Assembly (NCBI GenBank): GCA_036852015.1
Contig: JAANDG010000238.1
Span: forward strand, 67,001-131,000
Reading direction: 5' to 3'
From: Pelodera strongyloides
Taxonomy: Eukaryota; Nematoda; Chromadorea; Rhabditida; Rhabditidae
Length of the DNA stretch: 64,000 bases
Of this stretch, positions 50,601-60,159 are shown in pieces; position 1 is the first letter of the stretch, and every line of letters starts with the position of its first letter. The notes beneath the pieces are model-generated. The model had not been told where the DNA came from. It searched no databases and was given only the letters and a program-made list of their open reading frames with translations. The position numbers and the translations under genes are program-made.

Positions 50601-53600
50601 TGTATCCTCACTAATGAGCAATTGCTGAGGTTGGTGAAGAAATCTTGGGGCAATTACATCCTCCCTCCGAAATGTCACCAATACAAAAGTTTCGGAATAT
50701 TTTGGTGGGCTCGCACTGTCCAAAGCGGTTATGGAGATATTATACACTTCATCGTTCTTCAGCGAGCTTCTGGTTCTTAGAATACCCCTTTCTTGATCGA
50801 TCGAAAACAACTCATTGTAGTTGTTCAGCAAATACCGGACTTTATTGTCGGTACAGTCCTTGTCGTGAGCCGTTACAGTAATCACTTCTGCATCAGAAGT
50901 ACCCTTGACGGTTGCTTTATAAAACCGTCTCGTAAACTCCGGTACGTTGTCATTTACGTCGGTCACGTTAACGTAGAATGTACAGCTGGTTGTCAGAGGC
51001 TCAGCACCATTATCGGTAACTTTGTACTGCACTCGGATGAGTTCCTTCTGAAGTTCAGCGTCCAGAGGTCGAAGGAGAAAGATTTTCCCCGTGATTTGAT
51101 CAAGATGAAAATCAGTCAAGTGGTCAAGTAATGTGTAGTCGAGAAGGCCATTAGCACCAGAATCGAGGTCTTGAGCGAAAAGTTCACCGACAATGTCTCC
51201 TAAATAAAATATTGATTTAGGATCGAACTACTGGCGGCAAAAGCGATGAGTTTAAAATTTTACGCATATTACATAAACTATAAACGGAAGAAAGCGCTAA
51301 TTGTAAACTCTAAGCGACCAATTTTGCTTCACTAGAAATCCATTTCAAAAAGTAATGAAACAACCGAGCAGAATTAAAATAATTAAACTTACCAGGTAAT
51401 GCATTTTCTGCCATCTCGAAAACATTTGCCGCGTCGCCGAGAAAGTTTCGTGAGCATTGCGGTGCGTTGTCATTAGTGTCAACAATTCTGATGTAAACTG
51501 ATGACGTCAGAGAATTTTTCCGTGTTTTGTGAATTACATAAACCGGTAGTGATACGCTCTTCCGTTGAATATTGACCAGAGGACGTCTTACGTAGACTTG
51601 ACCTAAAAGTTTAATATAATAATAAATGTTTATTGAAGCAACAAGTCGTAGGGACAAAGAAGACAAGTTCTTGAGGTATGTAAGATGGAGCGCTGAAAGA
51701 CTGGAGCACACTGCAAATGCATACACATAATTTTAGATGTCATGTTCGTATATTCTGCTTTAAAAAAAAATGCAAACCCAACAAAATAAAACACAATTAA
51801 CAAATATTAAAAATTTTACCAACCATCGGGGAAAACATCAAATAGCTCATTCACGGCAGTAGAATAGAAGACAAAATCCTGTGTAATTTCACTGAGATTC
51901 GCCACAATTGTGCCCATTTTTGCCGTTTCCAAAACATCGAAGTGGTACTTGGGTAGAAGGCGAAGTGTCTGAAATTTAATAAAGTGTTAGAAAAACAACC
52001 ACAGTACTTGCTGTAACTTACAGACCTACAATTAGGTTTAGATCCTGTAATATGTAGCTACCATAAATAGTGGATTTCATATGGTAAATTTCGTAGTAGA
52101 TTGACCACATGAACAGTAGGAGTCCTTATAAGAAAAAAAGAAAATATGAAATCTTAACTCTATTATGAACCCTACCTCAACTTCATCATCAATGACCATT
52201 TTCAAACGTTGCACAGCGAATCGACCTTGTTGATCCGTAGCGGTAATCTGAATATTATGTTCATCACACAATATTTGAGAAATGAATATGTTCTCGTGTT
52301 TGTCTTTTTATTTTTATGTCCGCAAGAAGTGGTTAGTTGATGGTAGGAACCTATTGAAGAAATATTTGATGACTAAACACTTCTGTCAGGACGTCGCCGC
52401 ATAACCCCACCCAGTTTTCTCCGTTTCCACTTGTTCCTTCACTCTGGAGCAAATTTCTTTTTATTTATGAATGAAAGATGTCAGCTCCAAGAGCTTCTTT
52501 CATCGTGCGAGTATTACCCTACCACCTACTTCGCCTATGTTACCGTAAGTGAAAAACTCACCAAGCACTGTAGTTGATCAATCTTTTCTGATATAAAGTT
52601 CTTCAGCCTCAACACTCCACTTGTCTCATTGATTGATAGGAGAATACAATCGGAAGTGAATGTGACTCCTGGAAAAATTTCAAATAAACATCGGAAATTA
52701 TTTATTATTTAGTGTTCCAGTATTTCTACAACAACCGCAATAATTTAATGAGGCCTTGTTATTGTCCTTGCAGAAGGCTCGTAAGATGTAAAACGTTGTT
52801 TACTTTGCATTTTAGTATTTTTTGAAGATCATTGATATAGGAGAATCGTATACGAAAAACATTAATACACGGTAAAATGTCTTTGAATAATCAATAATAT
52901 TCTAGAATCTAGACATATTAATAGTTATTTATGTTATGTCTTTTTATGTATTCACCTTTCCCTCCATCGTCAACCTTGACTTGTTCTAGTTCACTGCCAG
53001 GCGGTGTATGTCTTTTCAACTTCAGAATCATTTCTTCATTGAGGAATTTGGGTGGCTGGGGCGTTCTTTTGACAATGATTGTTCCAGGATGGGATACTGT
53101 AATTAGTAATAAATGTTTATTGATTACATAAATAACATACAATCAAACGGCAACCCTAAGACGGAAATGCGCATAAGAACGTCACATACTATTAATTTTA
53201 TTAATTTTTACTAACGTATATACTCTGGCTCCGGTATTTACGTGAAGAAGAAACAATCATTGGAAAAGTAATGGGTAATGCTCACCTTTCACATTTTGGT
53301 GGGTCGCAGCTATTGAGAAGTAGATTTTGTCATCTGCGAAAGACTTATCATCCAAGAGCCTTACATCCCCAGTCTTTGCATCAACGCTTACTGGACCACT
53401 CAGGACATCGTATGTGGCAGCAGCCTGCGAAACAAGAAATAAATGAATAATTAATTAAAGGGATAGGTTCACCTCGAATTGCACCTTTTTTATAGTTTAT
53501 GTTGATAGTATGACCTATGACTATGACGGTCAAAATGCGAAAATTGCAGTAAATTTCCTTTGCTCCCCGTAGTAGGAGAGCTTGCTCAAAAAAAGCTAAA

Positions 53601-56600
53601 CTACCTCGAATCTATAAAACAATTGGAGTACCGCAGCCATGGTATGTGGGAAATAGCGCAGCCGGGCTGGAGACGCTAGAAAATACAGGGACTTTTATCA
53701 TCCTCTGCCTATCACAACAATATCTGCACCTCCAGCCCGGCTGCGCTATTTCCCACTTACCACGGCTGCGGTACTCCAATTGTTTTATAATTCGAGGTAG
53801 TTTAGCTTTTTTTGAGCAAGCTCTCCTACTACGGGGAGCAAAGGAAATTTACTGCAATTTTCGCATTTTGACCGTCATAGGTTATACCATCAACATAAAT
53901 TATAAAAAAAGGTGCAATTCGAGATGAACCTATCCCTTTAAGTATAGTAATAATTTATTAGATCAAGAACTGTTCGTTTACTACCACAAAAGTCATACTA
54001 CATCAAATATAAATATAATACATCGTTTTCAATTTTCACAGAAATTTTATGCAATCAAATGCAACCAGTCAGCTCCGCGAAAAATACACAACCAGGATGA
54101 AACCAACATAATAGCGAGCATTTGAAAAGACAGCAAAGAGTCCTAATTTGGGAAATTTCATAAAATAACTACAAAAAACTCACAAGTGCGCTGAATCGTC
54201 CAATTTTCTGTGCTAACTTTTCCTCCGAAACTTCGACATTCCAATTTCGTGTGAGAAATACTGGTGCTATTCCAGTTGCCACGAATTGAATAACGATTGT
54301 TGCATTATTTGAAGATCCAAGTTGTCCACCGTCCTTTGCACCAATCACCACCTATATACAAAGCAAAAATGTCATTAAAATTTGGATAATTATTAATTTG
54401 TATTATAATTCTAGAATTTCGTCTAGAAGTTTCTACAATTCTAGACTTCCCATACTGTGAATGTGTGAATTATGAAGCCAGCATGGTATACCGGTATACG
54501 GTATACTTGTAGAGAGGTATTGTTTTTGTATTAGTACATACTATTTTTTTTTAATTTTTTTTTTGACCGGAATAAAGATCTATTATAATTAATGGTGTAC
54601 GGAACCTTTGTACTTTTGTACCTTGTCCCCCTTGTACCTCCCCTGTACCTCAATACTGAATCAAAGAACTCTAAGATTCGTATCAATATAATCACCCATT
54701 GAAACGTACCTTTCTTTCCTTCTGACTTGGTACGTAATTCAATGTAACCATTCCGCTTCTGCTATCGATCGATACGAAATCGGCGGAATCAATCAATAAA
54801 TAGGAAACTTTTCCAAACAGTCCGGAATCCGCATCTCGGGCACTCATTTGTATTATCTGCAAAATTAAGCAAATGTAAAGTAATGGCTTACAGGCTTACA
54901 CTCACAACAACTTTCATTGAATGAAAAAAAAAATAATCACAAAAACTGGTCCAACAATAAACGCAAGCATGAAATATATGTGATAGCTCGTTCGCTTTGG
55001 TTTTGTTCAGATACTGTAAGAAGGAAGATTACGGTCCAATCGTTTACATGATTGGATGGTACTGTGTACACCAACCCTCGCTCAATAGTTTACAGTTTAC
55101 ACAAGTTCAGAAACGGTGTCCGAAATTAGCTACGCATATCGTAATTACTTCTGTACTCTGTCTCTAACCGCAAAACAGTAAAACTATAAAAGAAAACATC
55201 TACGGTACCTCAGTTCCAGGGGAAGCGTTCATTGGCACGGCCACGTAATGCACAGGCCACGGAAAGTAAGGTTTATTGTCGTTCACATCCTGAACAAGAA
55301 TTAGTTTCATGTATGGATGACTGGACCTGGTTCAATTGCTTTTTGATTAACTTTCAGTGTGTGAACCACTTGGACCAAAAGGGTTTTCACTACAAGAGTT
55401 CAGTCACAGGCCAAAAAAATAAAAAGTTCTGAAAAGAATACAACCCCTTACTTCAATCGAAACGCTAACACTCGTAGTGTTGCAGAGAATTGGCTCGCCG
55501 CTGTCACAAACTTCGATTGTCAAATCGTAAAAGCTTCTGAAAATACTTTTCACAGTACCACAGTGCTTGATTGTAATACACGTAAATTACTCATTTGGAA
55601 ACATTTGAACATTTAATAACTAGTAACTAGCAATTTAAGCGTATTGAAACGAAAAGAACACAGAAAAAAAGTGAAATCAGCACAAAAGTTACCTTTTCTC
55701 GTAGTCTAGTTCGGCACGTAAAGTTATCAATCCATATTTTGAGTCGATACGAAAAGTGTTCGTTTCGCCGAGCAATTTGTAAGACAATCTGGCATTTGCT
55801 CCACGGTCCTAAACATTTTCAGGTTGTTCATTCTTTAGATATACTCAAAAGGTTAGAGACTGTTAAGGCAGCTCGACTTACGTACGCGCTGTGGAAGCTA
55901 GATCCAAGTTTACGCGGACAATCATACGCTGGGGATTAAATACACACATAAAGCAAATATGTTTTGACAATTATGAAGTCTCTTTTATACACATTTTTCT
56001 AAACATCGATCTTTATTTAATCAAAGTGCAATTTTTTTGTCATTGTTGAAGTAAAAAGCTATCATACTGGTAATAATAATAATAATAATTTATTACACCA
56101 CAAAGGTGCGCACAAACATACATAATTAAGACAATAAATACAGTTAAGGACAGAAAAACGGTAATAAGGGACATAATGTACATAATAATAATAATAATAA
56201 TTTATTACGCACACATAAAATTCATGAGAAAAATATATGCAACGTCAATATGAATGTTTACAGTCCCATTTTCCTAGAATACGTTATATGTAACCTACGT
56301 AGATATCTAGGTGACGTAACAAATCGTTTGGTTCTCACAACATATAAACCAAATTTGAAACATTGCAATTAAATGACAAAAATACGTTGCGGATTTTTTT
56401 CTTGTTTAGTTAATTTTTTCGCGTGATAAAGATTTTATTAGTGTAAAGTGTTATTTACCTGATCAATTGCCTTGACTTCAAGTATAGTTGACGATACTTC
56501 AGCTGCTTCCGATATCCGAATTGAATTCGGAAGTCCGACAAACGACGGAATGTGATCATTTACGTCGACGACGTTGACTTTTACGTGGACCTTCAACAAG

Positions 56601-59600
56601 GTTAGCTGTTTGGAAATAATTTTTGCGAAGAAAATAACTTCTAAGGCCACAATAAAAATGATAATACAAAGTTTAATTTCTAAAATACTAATTAATAATT
56701 GTAAGACTCACAATTTTGGGATAAATATTCGGTGGTGGCAGAGTAACTTGGCACTTTACGACATATTTCTCGACTGAGTTCACATTTAATTCCGATCGAG
56801 TGGTTATAATGCCTGGAAAGATAAATAATTTTAATCAAAGATGTATGTTTATTTATTTGTAATCAATCAAGTTTACGATCCAGCCGCGCATAATTCATAT
56901 CTATGCAAGGTTTTTGATCAAGTGGTACTAATTGAACACGACACTAAACATTTCACATGGTACTATATGATACTTTCTTGAGAACCGGAAATGAGCAGCC
57001 GTTTAGAGTTTACTCTACAAAATGAATGAGCGTCAAATTCAACCCTAGGCATTCGTTGTCTTTTATAGGGTTTGCAAGTATGCTGTATCTTGGAACAACA
57101 CGAGAATATTTTTTTAATTTTTCATATTGTATATGCAGGTTTACGGTATTGACAGAATCACGCCGAATTGTTAGGATATTTGCAAATCCCCATTAGTTTC
57201 CATATAAATATAAGTATTGGTGGGATGAGGAAGAAAGATCAATTAAGCACTGAGTTAGCGGCTCATTTGATACATTTGATAGATTATAGCAAGCTTGAAA
57301 CGTACCATTAACCGTGTCAATAGAAAAGGTGTCCGTGGCATTTAACAACTCAAATAGTGCTCCAGGCTCTTGTACTTCAAGTTGAGACACATAGGATCCA
57401 ATTGGAGCATCTTCTCGCAATGAAGCACTTTGAAAGGGATCGATAAGCTTTTCCACTTGTGCTGACTTTTTGCTTGAATCGATGAAGACCTGTAATTTCC
57501 AGTATTGTATTCAGCAATAAAAATAAAACAAAAAGTTTAAATTTTTAAAATTTGTTTTACGCTTCAAGAGCGTGCACCTTTATTCAAGGGAGTTCAAAGT
57601 ACAGTTTCAAGGTTGCTTATGACATGTTCCGCAGAGGTCCTGAGCAGTAGACGACGAGTTCCAGATGACAAATTGCTCGACGTCTTCGGGCTAGGGCCAG
57701 GAGGTTTTAGTACATATTGGTTGTAAGTACCATACAACTATTATCTCAAATTCTTTGAAACCCATTTTGATAGCAGATCAGCTACTTTAGTTATGGTCAT
57801 CCTCATTGATAGACCACTATTGACACAGAATGGGTATCTAATGAGTGAGCTAGTAATACCATGTGATGAGTAATAAACTTACGGCATAGTCCTTCCTAAG
57901 GTGTAAATCACTACAAACGCTTAAATGTTCTTACCTTGAGAGTTTTTCGGCTTTTCCGCGGCGGATTCTGACCATCGTCCGCTTCAAATTCCAGTGTATA
58001 TTTTGTTTGTTTAATCATCGAAGCGTCTTTGTTAAGACGGAGTAGGTAGAATCGTGACGTTGGTACGAAGGAAAAAGTTTGAGCATCGTTTCCAGACACC
58101 AGACGGATGGAACCTGAAAGTAGACAAGAGGATGATGTTATTGCGAGTGTAGCTATGTTCAGAGTTCAGACTTAGGCCAAGGTATAAGCCTCAGCATAAG
58201 TTAGGTTTCTAGGCTCAGGCTTATCGTTAGGCTTTGGTATAAGCGGTCATTTTACAAAACTGAAAAACTGCGTTATTCTATAAATATCTCACAAACCTTT
58301 CACTGGTCCATCCTTGTCTGTCACCGTGACCACAGCCACAATACGGCCTTTTTCAGCTTTACTGTCAACAACGGCAAAGTCCACGCCGGCTGGTTGGAGT
58401 CTGAAAATTTAAATATGGTCCCGGAGAATATTTCTGCCCCTCTCTCTCTCACTCGTTCTCTCTTTCTTTCTCTCTCTCGCTCTCTCTTTCTCTCTCTCTC
58501 TCTGATGATAGTAAGTAGGGTATATGCCGACCTAAAATTGATCTCCGGATCGTGTTGATTCTCATTCTGAATGCGAATTCGAACAACCACGCTTTCTGTG
58601 AGCGGAGGTGTACCTGGAAATACACTATGTCTCTCTCCGGCTGTCCCTCTGATCATCGAATCTCTTTCTTCTCCTCTCAATTCTCCTCTCAATCGTCTTT
58701 CTCTCTTTCTCTTTCTCTTGCTTCTCCCTCTCCTACCTAACATGCAGTGACACAGTATATATTAAACTCTTCAATTTATATGTATAAAATAGTGCGAAAG
58801 ATAATGGAGGTATTTATTACACCCACATACAATTTAAGAATTCTTATTGTGGTCAATATTTCTCACCGTGATCGGAAGCTTTAATCGTGACTAAACATTC
58901 ATCACAGGGTTGTGTACCACAGCAGGAAGAAGCATCAGTCTGAATTAGAGTAAAGGTTCCATGAAAGCAAAGACAAAAGAAGTAAGGATTCCAGAGGGAT
59001 AAAGGTTAAATGTTGTTTTGCAATGACAGCACATGCCTGTTCTTTATGTACCAATGTACCGCTGTCGAAAGTGAGTAGCGGCGTCTCTAGCTTCAGACTC
59101 CACTACGTCCACTCAAAGCCCTGCGCAGCAAACACGTCACTTTCTCAATTTCGAAACCTCCTATGTTTGGACGTTTAGAGTGATTTTAAACAAAAGCCAA
59201 ATAACGTCGAACCTTGGCAAACAGTGTTCCATTGTCTGTAATTTCGAAGAAGTCTTTTTCAAGTCCAAGAATCTCATAGGAAATTCGGCCATTTTCACCC
59301 AAGTCAGCGTCGGTGGCGTCAAGTCGGAGAAGTTCGGAATCGGCACTTCCTAAACTTGGGGTTTCTTTAGTGGACAACTCGGCTTGCATTTACAACTATT
59401 GGTATTATCGCATCGAACTACTTTCCTTATTTCATCGTGCTTTAAGACTTATTGAACAAAATACCAAGTCTTTCACTATACAGGTCCTGAAGCGGTACCT
59501 GGAACAAGCACAGATTGATGTAAACTGACGGTAACTTAAGTTCCAACGGCTTAGCTTTGCTTACCTGTCCAATTTACAGTAAATTCCTGACTACTGAATG

Positions 59601-60121
59601 TTGGTGCGTTGTCGTTCACATCCAGCACGTCAACGTACACTGTTGTATGACCAATTCTGAAATAGTGCCCTTTTCACGGTTTACTTTATCCAAGAATCCA
59701 CACCACGTCTCTCACCAAAGCAGTCCAAATTTTTACAAGAATTCTTACATTAAGCTGTGAACTATGATCATGCTTATCATTAGCAATTTCTCATGGCTCC
59801 TGGCTGTCATAAAATATAATAAATTTATAATAAATATAATAAATGTATAATAAATTTAAATAAAAAATAAAAAAATAATAAATTTTATAATAAATTAAGT
59901 TTATAATAAATATAATTAAATAGCGGAGGGGGCGTAAGTTATAATAAATATAATTAAATAGTAACTAATAAATATTTAAGAAAGAAAGGGAAAGAAATAG
60001 AAGGGAAGAAATTAGAAAAAGATTAAAGATATAATAGAAACGAATAAAAGAATCAGAAGAAAGGAAAGAAAGAGGAAAAATGAAAGATAAGAAATTAAGA
60101 AAGAGAGAAAGAAGAAGAAAG

Positions 60122-60159
<38 letters not shown>

